Shown: one piece after another, positions 1 through 12,317 of the stretch
Layout of the letters: each line of letters begins with the position of its first letter
Position numbering within the stretch: the first letter of the stretch is position 1
Assembly (NCBI GenBank): GCA_934045075.1
Contig: OW203726.1
Location: 15,811,988 to 15,875,987 of the forward strand
From: Yponomeuta sedellus
Lineage: Eukaryota > Arthropoda > Insecta > Lepidoptera > Yponomeutidae
DNA length: 64,000 nucleotides
Direction: 5' to 3'
Notes under the pieces: model-generated
Told to the model about the DNA's origin: nothing
Database searches by the model: none
What the model saw: only the letters and a program-made list of their open reading frames with translations
Position numbers and translations under genes: made by a program

Positions 1-1838
1 CTCATTTCTATGCCCAAGACACACTGAACAGAAGTATCTGCCAGACACACAGTGTGGGGCATAGAGTATAATAAGTCTGGGAAATAGAGAGTCCTCTCGC
101 GGCCTTTTTCTGCCAACACGATCGAACTTGGTAAAAGCGCCATCTGGAAATCGTCCCCGAATCTCGAAACATTCTTTAGCTATAGATAGGTGTAGGTACA
201 TAGCTATGCGTATTGCTATAGATACGTATAAATAGCTATGCGTATTGCTTTAGTTACTCTGAAATAGTTTTGCTGAGTATTTTTAACATCTTTTAGGCAC
301 GTACCTAGGTAAAAAACTGAACAACTGCACATACAAAAAGAAAATAAAACAATACAAATTCAGCGTAACTATAACAATCCATTTGCAATAATAATGCGAT
401 TTAGGTATTGGATATTGTACAAAATAAAATGAGTTTGGTTTACAGATAAAACTTTTATTTTATTATAAAATGGTTGATTTATATATAACATTTATTTATA
501 ACTTTTAAGGTGTTTATGTTTGTTATAATACTTTTGAGATGCTTCCTTACACAGTTACACTCGTCACCTTCATTTTCATTGTATGTCGGTTTTCCATCCA
601 AAATCCGGTTAATATGTCTGCACCAACTATAAACTCACTTTCTGGAGGTTTCCACAGTTCAAATTGAAGAAAAAAGGACACTCAGACGAAAATTTAACTG
701 CAACAAACCAAACAACGTTGCGAATTCGAAATTCAAGTTTGATTTTAAAACAATGATGTTGCCATTAACAAAAATAAGTTAAGTCATTGAATTATATTTT
801 TGACACATTTACTTACCTTATTAAATTGACTAATTTATACATCTTCCTGCCTTAAGATAAAATAAAATATTAAAAACTAAATTATTAAAGTAAATAAAAT
901 AACAGCTTTATTATAGTGACATTTATAGACAAAATAATGAAACTTTCTATCACAAAAATTATTCTAAGCGACATCTAGTGTACCTCGTGGGTTTCAGGGA
1001 AGACTAGGAGATGGCGCCACTATATTCTTGAAAAGTCATTTAGTATAGAGTGTCCCTCCCCTGGTGTGGGGCCAGAAGCAATTTATGTGCCAGTATGTAA
1101 ATGTTATGTTATGTTACATAATATCTACTAAAAGTCACTAAACACTACACCAGGCCTGATTTTTTTCCGTCTGAAGTTTTTCTAATAGTTTAACTGTACT
1201 GTGTTAAACTAAAACTTTTAGAAGCACTACATATTCTTAACTTAATTTCGAATTCACTTACTTGATTTCTTGTCGGAAGAGTCCGACCAGGTTTTGCTCT
1301 AATTCGAAGAGCGTAATAACGTTGAGTTGAGACAGAGCAGCGAATCAATCGTTTAGCCGACAGTGGGATTGGACGCCCGACTCTAACAAAACTTGCGCCT
1401 TAAAGCTCAGTATTGCGCAAACGGTTTCTTGAATTTAAGATATTGTATCACTTGCACCTGTGAGTCTGAGGATGCCTCGCGTTAGAGGCGAAACGCGGTG
1501 CGTATTCCTCACACAAGTATTGGTGTCGGTGGTGGTGTGTTCGTGTCTTGCTTCTGCTTGAAAAAGTTGTATTAACTAACCGCATGGTGCTTTTGGGATT
1601 TTTGGCGGAATTTAGCAAAGTAATTTTCACTTTTTAATTCTGAATTTAAATAAAAATTCCTTCACTCACAATATCCTAAAACAACCAATTCACAATACCC
1701 CACACTATGATGTAGACGAGAAAATAAAAATGCACCCCTAATTTACGTGGAGGGAAGGTACTGGTACACAAAAAAAATGTTTTTTTGGTTTTATCCATTT
1801 TGTAAGCGCTAATATATAATATAATACATATATATGGC
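1..1838. other. No gene seen
   Basis: AT-rich, with scattered repeat fragments (only 1061-1117 named). A weak 37-nt microexon-like match on the minus strand is discussed among the rejected items. Confidence 0.5.
1061..1117 (+). repeat. SINE family C, 3' fragment
   Basis: TGGGGCCAGAAGCAATTTAT and CCAGTATGTAAATGTTATG match the 3' part of 17050-17286 in opposite orientation. Confidence 0.75.
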
Positions 1839-1929
1839 TAAATTACAAAGTTATACTATTTTTATTTTTAATGCACTAACCCGTGCTAAGGAACAAGTTT
1901 AAAAACCTATTTAGAGGCTAAAAATTTTC

Positions 1930-2000
1930 ACCCATGCCGGGATTCGAACCCGCAACCTCTGGCTATCCGTGCCAGCGCTCTACCAATTGAGCCAATGGGC
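1930..2000 (-). repeat. tRNA-Ile-like SINE head
   Basis: Cloverleaf-like 71 nt with pol III A box TGGCTCAATTGG and perfect B box GGTTCGAATCC. The anticodon loop reads ACGGATA, which lacks U33, so it is not a functional tRNA gene. Confidence 0.8.
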
Positions 2001-2301
2001 GACTCACGGCATCAGTGAAATTTCGAACCTCTTTACACTATTCTCTGTATTACGTACAGGCAGCGACATCTGACTTAAGCAAATTGCATTACTTACAGCC
2101 CCGACTACCTACTTTGCAGTTAGGTTTAACATCGGAACGATATCACTGTACCCACATGATTATACTATTTTTATTTTTAATGCACTAACCCGTGCTAAGG
2201 AACAAATTTAAAAACCTATTTAGAGGCTAAAAATTTCACTTTCTGTACGTAATACAGAGAATAGTGTAAAGAGGTTCGAAATTTCACTGATGCCGTGAGT
2301 C

Positions 2302-2372
2302 GCCCATTGGCTCAATTGGTAGAGCGCTGGCACTGATAGCCAGAGGTTGCGGGTTCGAATCCCGGCATGGGT
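2302..2372 (+). repeat. tRNA-Ile-like SINE head
   Basis: Same body as 1930-2000 in opposite orientation; the loop reads ACTGATA. A and B boxes intact. Confidence 0.8.
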
Positions 2373-2562
2373 GAAATTTTTAGCCTCTAAATAGGTTTTT
2401 AAATTTGTTCCTTAGCACGGGTTAGTGCATTAAAAATAAAAATAGTATAATCATGTGGGTACAGTGATATCGTTCCGATGTTAAACCTAACTGCAAAGTA
2501 GGTAGTCGGGGCTGTAAGTAATGCAATTTGCTTAAGTCAGATGTCGCTGCCTGTACGTAATA

Positions 2563-2644
2563 CTAACCCTAGGCTAAGTTCTATATTTATTGTTACTAAT
2601 ATAACACTGGACCACGTTGTCTGTAAATCAATTGAAATAAAATA
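2563..2644 (+). mobile_element. Short insert inside the compound retroposon
   Basis: 82 bp beginning CTAACCCTAGG and ending in AATAAAATAA-type tail splits GTACGTAATA from CAGAGAATAG, with AATA present on both sides. It looks like the truncated 3' end of another retroposon. Confidence 0.6.
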
Positions 2645-2694
2645 AATACAGAGAATAGTGTAAAGAGGTTCGAAATTTCACTGATGCCGTGATC

Positions 2695-2765
2695 GCCCAT
2701 TGGCTCAATTGGTAGAGCGCTGGCACGGATAGCCAGAGGTTGCGGGTTCGAATTCCGGCATGGGT
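2695..2765 (+). repeat. tRNA-Ile-like SINE head
   Basis: Third head of the compound insertion; loop ACGGATA; B box carries one change (GGTTCGAATTC). Confidence 0.8.
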
Positions 2766-2805
2766 GAATTTTTTAGCCTCTAAATAGGTTTTTAAATTAC
2801 AAAGT

Positions 2806-4128
2806 GTTGTGTTGGCTACGGAATTTTTATGGTGTTTTTTTGCTAAATACCAGCGGCACTAGTATTATATTTACAGCCAAGGTTTTCTCGTCCATTTTGT
2901 AAATAGTATAACCACAATCCTTTCAGTTTACTTAGTCAGTATAATTAAGCTGCTGGTTCCTGAATTCACGTTTCTCTTATTTTCAATTATTTTACTATAA
3001 AATGCTACGAACGTTGGTGAGTCAAGTCGTGCTTCTGATGTGTCTATTTCTGTTATGATATGACGTTAGTTAGCCGCTTTATTGCTTACCTTCAGACTCG
3101 GTCTAATTAAACTACAGTTGGCTGCATCTATGCGGAACAATGTTTGTCTAAGAATTTTCATTTGCTTTTCATAGCTGTTGTAAAAACTAAAAGGAAAAGT
3201 GTCATGAATTTGTAACATTCTATGATAACTTGAACTTATACAGGGTGTAATAAAGATCTCTTTATCTACCTAGGGAAGGGGGCTCTATTCGTATAAAGGC
3301 GTAACTTTTACTATAGAAACAACTTCGAAATTATGAAAAAAATATCAACTGTTCCATTTTGTATCTAATATCTGATACTTAGGTAACATTTTATCAATTA
3401 TAAAGTTGTAAAAATTTAATCTCTGTAAGAAAAAAAATATTTCGCATTTCGTATTGTCAAAGTTTTTAAAATTATCATTATGTAACAGTGTTCGTCTATA
3501 TGATACTGCGTGTACCTGATAGATAATTGAGAAATCTCATAAATGTTGGCTACGCCTTTTGGGGTTTGATTTAGTAGCAAACATGAATAATGAATGCCCA
3601 CTCCAACATACGTTGTACTAAATCACTTGTTTCGTAAGTTTTTGTTTGAACAGGTCGTTCCGGGAGTGCGGGTAGAAAATCGTAAAATAAGATAGGAAAA
3701 TGGTTTTAGTGCTCCTAAAACTAGCAGTAAAAGAGAAAGCGCCCGTGCAATGAATATCTTTATGACATCATTTGATTGATTACCGAATTTTCCCGGGAAC
3801 TATATCGATAAAGTTGAAAGGGCTCTCTTTATTGCGATAAACATAAGCTATGGGCACTTGGAGCAAGCAGATACCATAATTTATAAATCAATTATTGATA
3901 TGAATCAAGAGCATCAATTTATCAGATTTTGATATCAACAGTAGTACTGAAACTATACAATACATATTTATGTATTGTAGATCCAGTACTACTGTTATTT
4001 GATTATTTAATCAAATTTAGAGACCATTGATTAATTTTTAATGCCAAATCTGCAACCGATTTGGATTTATGTTGATTTTATAAGCATTTATAAAACTGAT
4101 TGCCCAAAATATTGCATAACAAGAAATA
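2806..4128. other. No feature seen
   Basis: AT-rich sequence without ORF, repeat match or RNA gene that I can support. Confidence 0.5.
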
Positions 4129-4318
4129 TCTCTATAATATAAAAATGAATCGCTGAATGTGTTGGTAAGCGCAAATCTCGAGAGCAGCTGAACCGATTTC
4201 GCTGATTCTTTTTTTTAGAATATTCCTTGAAGTACGAGGATGGTTGTTACGGAGAGAAAAATAATAAAAAATTAAAGAATCGACTGTTAGGCGGTACGAA
4301 GTTCGCTGGGTCAGCTAG
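4129..4318 (+). mobile_element. Short non-autonomous Helitron-like element
   Basis: Begins TCTCTATAATAT after an A and ends CAGCTAG before a T, the TC...CTAG, A/T-flank rule of Helitrons. A small GCTG-GGT-CAGC hairpin overlaps the 3' end. No coding capacity; 190 bp. Confidence 0.65.
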
Positions 4319-5082
4319 TTTAAAATAAAAAAAAACATCTTATCTTTACCATAAATGACTACAACAGCTTTGAATAAGATGTAGCTCGCTTGTGTACTTT
4401 CTTCTGCTATTACTTTTCGCAACCACAGAAATTCAGCCTGATCAAAAACATTACTAAGTCATCAAGAACCTGCCTTGAGTAAATCTACTCCAAGCTCCGA
4501 GCTTCTTTGTTGTACCCATCAGCGGCGTACAAAGAAGTGGTTTACAGCGCAAAATCATCAGCGCACTTGGACATAAAAAGCAAGTGGTGCTAAACTTTCA
4601 AGGGTGGCACCCTCAGGCCGTTACCTCTGATTTGATTGATCTCTACGTGAACTGGACGCGGCGTGTTTTTAGTGCGCTCTCGACGTCAACGTCTAGGGAA
4701 GAACGGGCAACATAATTAATTACTTAATTTGGACATTAATGACCCGGTCAACGCGAACGAGGGTTGATTTGTATGTTTTTCACTTGACCGTTTGTTATCT
4801 AGACGTGTTAGTGTTTTCCGTGTGCGATCGTAAAATTTGTGCGGATTGAGTTTGCTTTGCCTGTTTTACCTACAGACGGATTGTATACAATCTTTGTGCT
4901 AAGTTGTGAATAATAGAAGTAATAACTATGTAAGTAGAAACATATACCAAAAGTGTATGTTTTACATTTTGTAATGCATTAGATACTTACTGTGAAATTA
5001 AATGAAATTATAATTAGGTATTTGTTTCTGTAATCACAGAGGGAAAAAGAAATATAACATGGAATTTTAATCCTACCTTTGG
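4319..5082. other. No feature seen
   Basis: Mixed composition; a slightly GC-richer block at 4390-4800 has no supported ORF. Confidence 0.4.
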
Positions 5083-5132
5083 ATTACACAGATATTAGTG
5101 TACTAAAGTTAGTACACTAATATCTGTGTAAT
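5083..5132. repeat. Perfect 22-bp hairpin
   Basis: Arms 5083-5104 and 5111-5132 (ATTACACAGATATTAGTGTA and complement) are perfectly inverted around AAAGTT. Confidence 0.9.
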
Positions 5133-5454
5133 TTCCATTTTATGTACAATAAATAGTTTTCTATCTATCTATGTACACTTTTGAGGTAATGGATGTATAT
5201 TTGAAAATAGTAAATAAGTCCTGGAGTAAAGTATAGAAAGTAATTTTTAGTTCTACTGTGTTGTAAGTAACTATTCGCAACAATCACGTATAAGAACCCT
5301 TTCAGTGGCTCTTACCAAATGCCAAGTTGTCGATTATTTGATCATATTCAGCTTTTTCCGCATTGCATACAAGATCTGAATTCCTCCGTAGATAAGTGAA
5401 CAATAAAAAATGGTTTTAAAAAAATTTTTCACAGAAGCTGTATTTTAAGGCTCT

Positions 5455-5630
5455 ACGTGGTGGTAAATACCGCCACCAATGGGTTAAAAATCATATTTTA
5501 TCTTGTTTTATCATACGTTATTTTTAAAAGTGAACAAGATAATCACGGTGACAACTAGTTTTAGAACCTACGATAAACAACCTAGGACTATAATCGATTT
5601 CGCAAAAAAACTAACTTTGATCCCACGAGC
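5455..5630 (+). mobile_element. MITE copy, degenerate
   Basis: Contains CCGCCACCAATGG, GTGACAACTAGTTTTAGAAC and CTAGGACTATAATCGATTTC, shared with the copies near 31.7 and 36.4 kb in rearranged order. No reading frame. Confidence 0.55.
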
Positions 5631-5984
5631 CACTACCATTTTGCTACCACTGCCCTCGGAACCCTAAAAAAGACAACACATTTGTATAAACATAAATTGG
5701 ACAATAAATAAGCGAGGTCGGGACCTGTCCCTATTCAATTATGAATTAAGGTCGGGGTTGTAACTTGATTACAGTGGAGTGAAGATTACTGCGCCGGCCA
5801 GGTTTTTTCTAACCACCCTGTGTATAGATATACCCTTGATAACCTGGAGGGGTAGGCAGAGACCATCTTTTTCCAAATGCTACGATTCTGCCAAATCTCT
5901 TTGGCTGCATCCATGCAGTACTCGCTGCATGCACGTATGCATGCTTACATGCATACGTCAGTTTGAGGTGCTTTTTATTGATTC

Positions 5985-6168
5985 AATATTTAAATGATTA
6001 AATATTTAAATAATGAAATATTTAATATATTTAAATGATTAAATATTTAAGTAATAAAATATCTAAATGATTAAATATTTAAATTCTTAAATATTTAAAT
6101 TAAATTTTTAAATATCTAAATGATTAAATATTTAAATTATTAAATATTTAAATGATTAAGATTAAAAT
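5985..6168. repeat. AT-only minisatellite
   Basis: Imperfect tandem repeat of a roughly 16-bp unit ATGATTAAATATTTAA with almost no G or C. Confidence 0.85.
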
Positions 6169-6214
6169 TGTGATTAAATATTATGACCCCTGAAGCCTGA
6201 ATGTATGAGGTGTG

Positions 6215-6330
6215 CAAATACCTCAGCGCTTGAAATTACCAATCGCGGTGGGCACGCGTGGTATTTAAACTTATACTCTCTCTCTGAGAGAAGACATGCA
6301 GTGGGACGTTTATAAGCTATATGAAAAAAA
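6215..6330 (+). repeat. Interspersed repeat, family H
   Basis: CGCTTGAAATTACCAATCGC, then CTCTCTCTCTGAGAGAAG, GCAGTGGGACGTTTATA and a GCTATAT-A(n) end; shared with 8039, 13115, 20465, 26572, 58551, 61553 and 63150. Confidence 0.7.
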
Positions 6331-7072
6331 TACATCCCCTGTCGACCGTACGAAACTTGGAACATCCCCTCGAGCGAACGTTCAACAACCATACGTTCGG
6401 TATATTACTTTCGTCACTTTTTACTTTCTACATTTTCAAACCAACGCAAGACTCCATTTTAGGGTTCTGTAGCCGAAGGGTGCCAAACGGGAGCCTATTA
6501 CTCTGCTCCGCTGTCTATCTGTCCGACCTTTAAAGAGCTCTCTCTATCTTTGGAACCACAGTAGCTGACAAGTTGAAGTTTTTACAAAATATGTAATAAT
6601 AATATAAAAAATATACGCTTCCTGCAATGCAGGAAGAAACGTGCCTCAGCAGTGGTATAACCTACTAAGGGTTACAAGGGTTGAAATAATAAAACTTAGA
6701 AAATAAGGAAACAAAAACATAAAAGAGGGCTTTTTTAAATGGTAATACATACGACATCAAACTTGGTGTGATTGTGGAACTTATTACACATTTCTTCTAT
6801 AAAGAATAAAAAACAGCCAAGCGCGAGTCAGATTAACTAAATACTTACACTTAAGAAAAATGAGGTGGTACAGAACTCTAGGTACGCGTGTCCGACTCAC
6901 ACTTTTTTCAGATCCAGTCACTATAATCGTTTTTCAGTCTACTAGATTGAAAAACGTCTTCAGTCTTATTCAAAATTTCGTATCTTGACAATAACATTCA
7001 TAGAAAAACAATTTCGTTTTCTGCAAAACCAAACTAGCGTTGTCTTCAATTAAAGTTCACAGACCTATTGAA

Positions 7073-7143
7073 CTATTTTTATTTTTAATGCACTAACCCG
7101 TGCTAAGGCATGGGTGAAATTTTTAGCCTCTAAATAGGTTTTT
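7073..7143 (+). mobile_element. 71-bp minimal copy of the tRNA-Ile-like retroposon
   Basis: Flanked by 12-bp direct repeats AGACCTATTGAA (7061-7072 and 7144-7155). It consists of an inverted distal tail (TGCACTAACCCGTGCTAAGG) fused to a sense proximal tail (CATGGGTGAAATTTTTAGCC) ending AATAGGTTTTT. The whole tRNA-like body is missing. Confidence 0.8.
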
Positions 7144-7270
7144 AGACCTATTGAAGACAATCAATTACTACAAACAAATTATTCGTTACTAATTACAATA
7201 ATAGAACTGGAAAAAAAATCTTTCATCAACGGTCAAGCAAATCTAAATGTTTCAAAAATCTTGCAGACTT

Positions 7271-7449
7271 CATCATCATCAGCCATTTGATGCCAACTGC
7301 AGGACATAGGCCTCCCTCATAGTTTTAGAAGCTTCACGGTCTTATGCCGTCTGCATCCAGCAACTCCCTGCTTCCGTAAACAGGTCGTCAGACCATCTAG
7401 TGGAGGGTGAACCCACGCTGCGTCATCTCGTCCGTGGTCGCCAAGTCAG
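7271..7449 (-). pseudogene. LINE C-terminal fragment with (TGA)n tail
   Basis: Antisense translation gives RWSDDL-type WSDDLFTEAGSCWMQTA, a TAA stop, then DREASKTMREAYVLQLASNG, ending in repeated TGA. This is the usual end of lepidopteran LINE polyproteins (W.DDL...AG..WM..A.DR......EAYV.QW). One in-frame stop and no upstream RT: a dead remnant. Confidence 0.7.
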
Positions 7450-8038
7450 TTTTTTTTTTGCCACAACGGCTTTCAGTTCTTCGAGCTAATTACCCAGACT
7501 TACATTGTTTTTATTTGTACAACACGTTGTGATAGGTAGTTGATAATACCGTGCGCACACGGCCTCCGCCATAACGAAATGGGTATCAAGCTTTTCTCGA
7601 AGCTTTTCTTCGTATTTTTAGAACACTCATTGCTTCGATCTGGATCTGGATAATTACAATTTTTCAAGTTCCAGATCTAGTTAACATTTAGTTTCTGAGA
7701 AGTTTATAGAATTACCTAGCCACTGCGACCAACACTGAGCTCACTTCTGCTGATGCAGCTATCTTGTGTTGACCAAAAAGCAACTTAATAAACTCAAGGG
7801 CCTCCTAAACTTTGCTATAAGATTCATATTATAGAAAAACTAACCCATTACGTCCATACATTGAGATGCCCACCTAAACTAGCAATTTTAATCTCAATTC
7901 ACAGTTACAGCGTAGAGAAACGCACTATCATTCATAATGTGACAGACATACAAGTAGTTTCTAGGTATATTCAGAACCATTTCACTATATTATCAAAATG
8001 ACAAAATTAAACAAAATTTTGGAATAATGTCCATAAAT

Positions 8039-8140
8039 CTTGAAATTACCAATCCCCGTGGGCACGTATAGTAATTAAGCCCATACTCTCTCTCTGAAAG
8101 AAGGCCTGTGCCCGCAGTGGGACGTTTCTAGGCTACATAC
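8039..8140 (+). repeat. Interspersed repeat, family H
   Basis: CTTGAAATTACCAATCCCCG through GCAGTGGGACGTTTCTAGGC; a good copy. Confidence 0.7.
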
Positions 8141-9776
8141 AAAAAATCACGATAAATGGTTGCTTTTTATATTGGGATACATTTTCAGGTAATTATTAAG
8201 TGTAGGCACAAGATATGGCAAATGAAAAGGTCTTCCTTACCTGGAACGAAACACATAAATCGTCCGTCGTTTTTGTCATAATAGAGGATTTTCTACCGTT
8301 AGTACATGTATATATTAGTTTCCCTATTAATTAAGAGAAGACCAAGGTTCATTATCGTAATTAAAGTACGGCTTCGTTCGGCATTAAACATTTCTAATAG
8401 ATAGGTAAATAAGAGCGATAATAAAGGCTTTTAAAGATATGATCATTAATTATAGTCTGCCAAGAGGGAAACTCGTCTTATGGTTGATATTTTTCTTTCG
8501 TTTTCCCGCTAAAAGCGCGGTGACATAATGACCGGTGACAGCAGGAAATATACCGCGCCCCTCCCCGCCCCTCTTGCCATAAAGAAACCGCCTCAGCACT
8601 CGAGTTCAAAAAGTTCCCAAGCCATTTAATTCATGTTAATGACTATAATAATGCAGCCTTTCACGTCTCACTGTAAGTTGCAGGCCTTCTCATGTTTACC
8701 CGACTGCGGCGGGGTCCGAAGTGAGAGTTATGTGTTTGGCTCGTTTTTTTGGCATTTGTAAGGTGCGTAATTCCTGAAAGTGCGTCGGTTAGAGTTTGTC
8801 ATATACATTAACTCATGTAATACACTTTGGTTTTTTTGTTTTTCAATTTCAAATTAATTTAAAATTTAACTCTACGGATTTTTGTGGGTTTTCGTAGTGG
8901 TGTTCTTTGATAGATATCGGATTAAGCCATATAGATTTCACATAGAATGGACGTTCTTCGTTATAGGACAATAATTTGATGAGAGCTCCGACATAGTTAG
9001 ATCGTGTAAAATTATGCAAACCTGAATCTTTAATAAAATATCCATCTGAGAAAAACTCGTAGAAAAAAACGAGAACAAACTATAAATGAAACGGAACAAA
9101 ATAGAAATTACGGATTTTAAATAACTCTGTGTATGGAAGTATACCTGATTTAATGTTATCCCGTAACTATAATTCATAAATAGATTATGAGAAACAAGAT
9201 CTTAATTGATTTGGCATAATTTATAGATGCCATAGGTATATATTAAATTAGTATAAATGAGACAAAGATATAAAACTTTCATTTTTTTACAAGGAGTTCT
9301 CCACGTAATCACAAGACGACGCTTTTGTTTATCTTACATAGATAATTGTACAGATGAGACTAACACTTACCCTCCTTTTGAACTCTGAGCAAACACTACT
9401 AACTACTACACGCCAGATCCCTGTGAAGTATCTAAAGTGAAGCCTACGAAACTAGATAAACAATCTGACCGTTACTAAGTGACATTGGGATAGCCAGCTA
9501 TTATTATATCTGTTCTTTTCTCTCGATCGCAATAATTTTGTCAGTTGGCCGACGACAGCTGTAGTTGCCTGATTCGTAGTACAGGAAAGCAGCCAGTACA
9601 GATGACATCAACATTTGGGCCGCCCCATTTTGAGAACAATGAATAAGTTTATTCCCCCGGCCCATAATCTTCATTAAATTTAATGTGATTTTTGGGAGGT
9701 TGAAGGTTGACGGTTTGAATTCAATGTAGCAAAGACTTTGTTTTCTAAGTTACATAGATAAAGTTGCAATATTGCG
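8141..9776. other. No gene seen; one GC-richer block
   Basis: 8460-8760 is repeat-free and moderately GC-rich (possible conserved non-coding DNA); the rest is AT-rich and featureless. Confidence 0.4.
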
Positions 9777-9876
9777 ATATCAACCCTTTGTATGTCTCCA
9801 CTGCTAGGCAAGGGTCTTTTCCAGCATCGAAGGAATGTTAGGCCACACTCCACCACGGGGGTCAAGTCCGAGTTGG
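9777..9876 (-). mobile_element. Long SINE, family B, tail fragment
   Basis: GATATCAACCCTTTGTATG through ACTCCACCACGGGGG matches the 3' part of the family. Confidence 0.6.
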
Positions 9877-11397
9877 TTGCAATACCACTTGCTTACTGTG
9901 ATGCGAAGTGCTTACTTAAGTGTTATTGTAAAAATATAGGTACCTGCTCGTAATGGAAATAAATGATTTGTGGCCTAATTATGCGCACCAAATACTGTCG
10001 TAATCCTGACGGCTGCGAGAAAAATTCTTACTCGTATTGAATTCACAGTTAGACGATCAGAATCCTTCTGAATTTTGTGCGCGTAACATAATGGCAGTCT
10101 TTTCTTTTTTTAGTGCTCCTCTGCTGCTGACGTTGGTAACTCCAGTCCATTCTCTGATGTCACGGAGCCATGATTTCCTTTTTTTACCACCGCGCCTCTT
10201 CCCCTCAATCTATTCTGCCTTCCTCTTTTTCTTTGCCTGGTATCCTTATGACCGAGCGACGTGACCCATAGTAAGCTTCCGCCAACAAAGCTCTCCATTC
10301 AATCACATTATTTGCCAGATGTATGGCTGCTTGAAGGGTCCATCACGAAACTTTAGTTAAAATGTCTTTCCAACACATTGTTGCCACTCTATCTCAATCT
10401 ACCTAATACTAGAATATGCATAATGAAGTTGCTATGTATTCGTTTGATGCAATCCATTTTGTATGGGGCGGCGAGTCTTCGCCACGGGACGCGGGCCTTG
10501 CAAACAAAGCTGCTGTGTTTGCATTTCCACCGAACAAAGTGTGCATGTAAAGCGAAAGTTGCCGCCCGTATTTATGTAAAATTCACTCGGAAAAGAACCA
10601 AAAACTCTACCCTTGTTTACATTAGGGCGGCATTCTCTATTATTTGTTCAGTTTCGTTTGTTTGTTTGCGAAAGAGTTTTATTTTTGCTCTTACTTCAAT
10701 CTGTGGTACTTACAATTACAGCTCTTTAGAATTTTTAAACAACAAGATGGAGCGAACGAATCACTCGTGAACCAAGTGGCGGATATTGCTAGAAATATAT
10801 TTGAATGGTAACGTGTTATGTTTGTAAATACCTCATACATTGATTTTAAAAACTAATTATATTATCAACAGAAAATAATGTCGGTTTCTTTATGAAGGAT
10901 TTACGCAATAATAGCTGAACCTACATATTTAAAAGCCGATTTTATTATGAGGCAGCTTGATGGCTCTTGTCCAGCAACAAAGAATTCGTATTTTTTTTTA
11001 CAAAAAAACGAAACAGTCCGTTATTTGTTGGGCCACGCGCATTGTAGGGTTCCATCGATGGCCGCTTTTTAACTTCATTACAATTATGTATGTGTAAATG
11101 TCCTGAATGTTTTAGCGCTTCACAATTGACCGTTTAGCCAGAAGCGAGGCGCCACACTTCATTAAAAAAATTGCGCTTTAAAGATTCTAATAATATGTCT
11201 TAGACGTTCGCAAACTTTTTTTATTGTATCGGTTCGACCAGAATTTTTCCAAATAAACATGCCAAATATAAACTAGGGGCCCATGCATGCACAAAGTACA
11301 GTCGACAGCCTTTGTATTCTTTGGAGCGGTCGGTGTCCACACTAGGCTAATCTCGCAACGCGATTGGCATTAGACGCTGTTTTTACCCCAAAAAGAA
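9877..11397. other. No supported gene
   Basis: An open frame at 10378-10770 lacks a proper start and homology cues. 10110-10300 may be a decayed LINE end. 11000-11390 is featureless. Confidence 0.4.
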
Positions 11398-11580
11398 AGT
11401 GAGGTTGTCTGGAAAAGATCACTTATAGCGATAAAACCGCCAATTCTCTACAAGCATACAACTGGTGGCCATGTAACTTAGCATAGAACTGGCGGCCTTC
11501 TTACTTAAATAACATAGATATTTAAGTTTTTCATATACTCTCAAAGTGTGTGGTGTGGTGCAATAAAAAATATTAATCTA
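11398..11580 (+). repeat. Retroposon 3' end, family G
   Basis: GAGGTTGTCTGGAAAAGATC, AGCGATAAAACCGCC and a final GTGCAATAAAAAATATT; copies also at 16000, 22165, 32638 and 53868. The AATAAA near the end suggests a transcript 3' terminus. Confidence 0.65.
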
Positions 11581-12317
11581 ATCTAATCAACTGACTTGAG
11601 CTCGCTCTGTCCAATAACAATATTAGATATGAAAATTATCAAATTAAAATTAGTTTTGCTTTAAATCTGGACCTTATTCGCGTAAAAAGTCGAGGACGCA
11701 GCAAGCTTATGAATAACTTCACCTAAATCTTATTCAAGCTAAACAAAACACCTCACTCGACCATAAAACGTTTTCAGTAAGCACGCAAAAAGAAAATACG
11801 TGATGAAAATAAAAATGTTATTGGCCATAACCCATACTGTAGGCACTAACGTCTCACCTCGCGGTCACATTATACCCCTCTATTATTCAATGACATGTCA
11901 CAATGCAGCTTGCAAACGTTATAAACTACGCCCCCGCGGCGCGGCAAAGAAAATGTTGGCTGATGCTTGAGGAAAATAATGCGAAAGTTAATTTTGTCCT
12001 TTTATATCTAATGGAAATGGAAATATATTGTCGTTTCTAGTGGGTGTAGTTTTTACGTAACAATTGCAAGTTGTAGTCTTGAATGTTGGCTATGCGCCGG
12101 CAATTAGTCGGGAAACTTGGACTCAGACACCGAACTTCGTTTGTGTACTATAGACCTACACATGCCTGATCAAAGATGTACTTGATTTCAAACCGTTTCA
12201 GCTTCTTCTACTTCTTTGGTCCCTTTACTCCTCCGAGGCGCCTAGGGCTCATACAAGGACTTTCCATTTATATCTGTTTATGACTAGGGAGAAAGAGAAG
12301 GGAGTAACATGTCTTTA

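Larger units (their letters stand above)
1852..2792. mobile_element. Compound tRNA-Ile-like retroposon, inverted concatemer
   Basis: A 941-bp insertion flanked by 13-bp direct repeats TAAATTACAAAGT (1839-1851 and 2793-2805). The left part (to about 2239) is antisense and the right part sense. It contains one antisense and two sense tRNA-like heads, and a 308-bp repeat period separates the two sense units (GTACGTAATA at 2245 and 2553). A short foreign insert lies at 2563-2644. The sense 3' end is AATAGGTTTTT, as in the other copies. The tRNA-like body resembles tRNA-Ile in its acceptor (GCCCATT), A box and B box, but not in the anticodon arm. Confidence 0.85.

Noticed and set aside
1262..1298. 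37-nt microexon-like block on the minus strand (SKTWSDSSDKKS) with a GTAAGT donor
   Set aside because: Acceptor has a poor pyrimidine tract and the block is too short to judge; would need RNA evidence.
2302..2372. True tRNA-Ile gene
   Set aside because: Anticodon loop lacks U33 and an Ile anticodon; part of a dispersed retroposon.
10110..10298. Possible LINE C-terminus on the minus strand
   Set aside because: Only a vague likeness with several stops; no diagnostic motif.
10378..10770. 130-codon frame
   Set aside because: Begins at TTG, no recognisable domain; codon content looks random.
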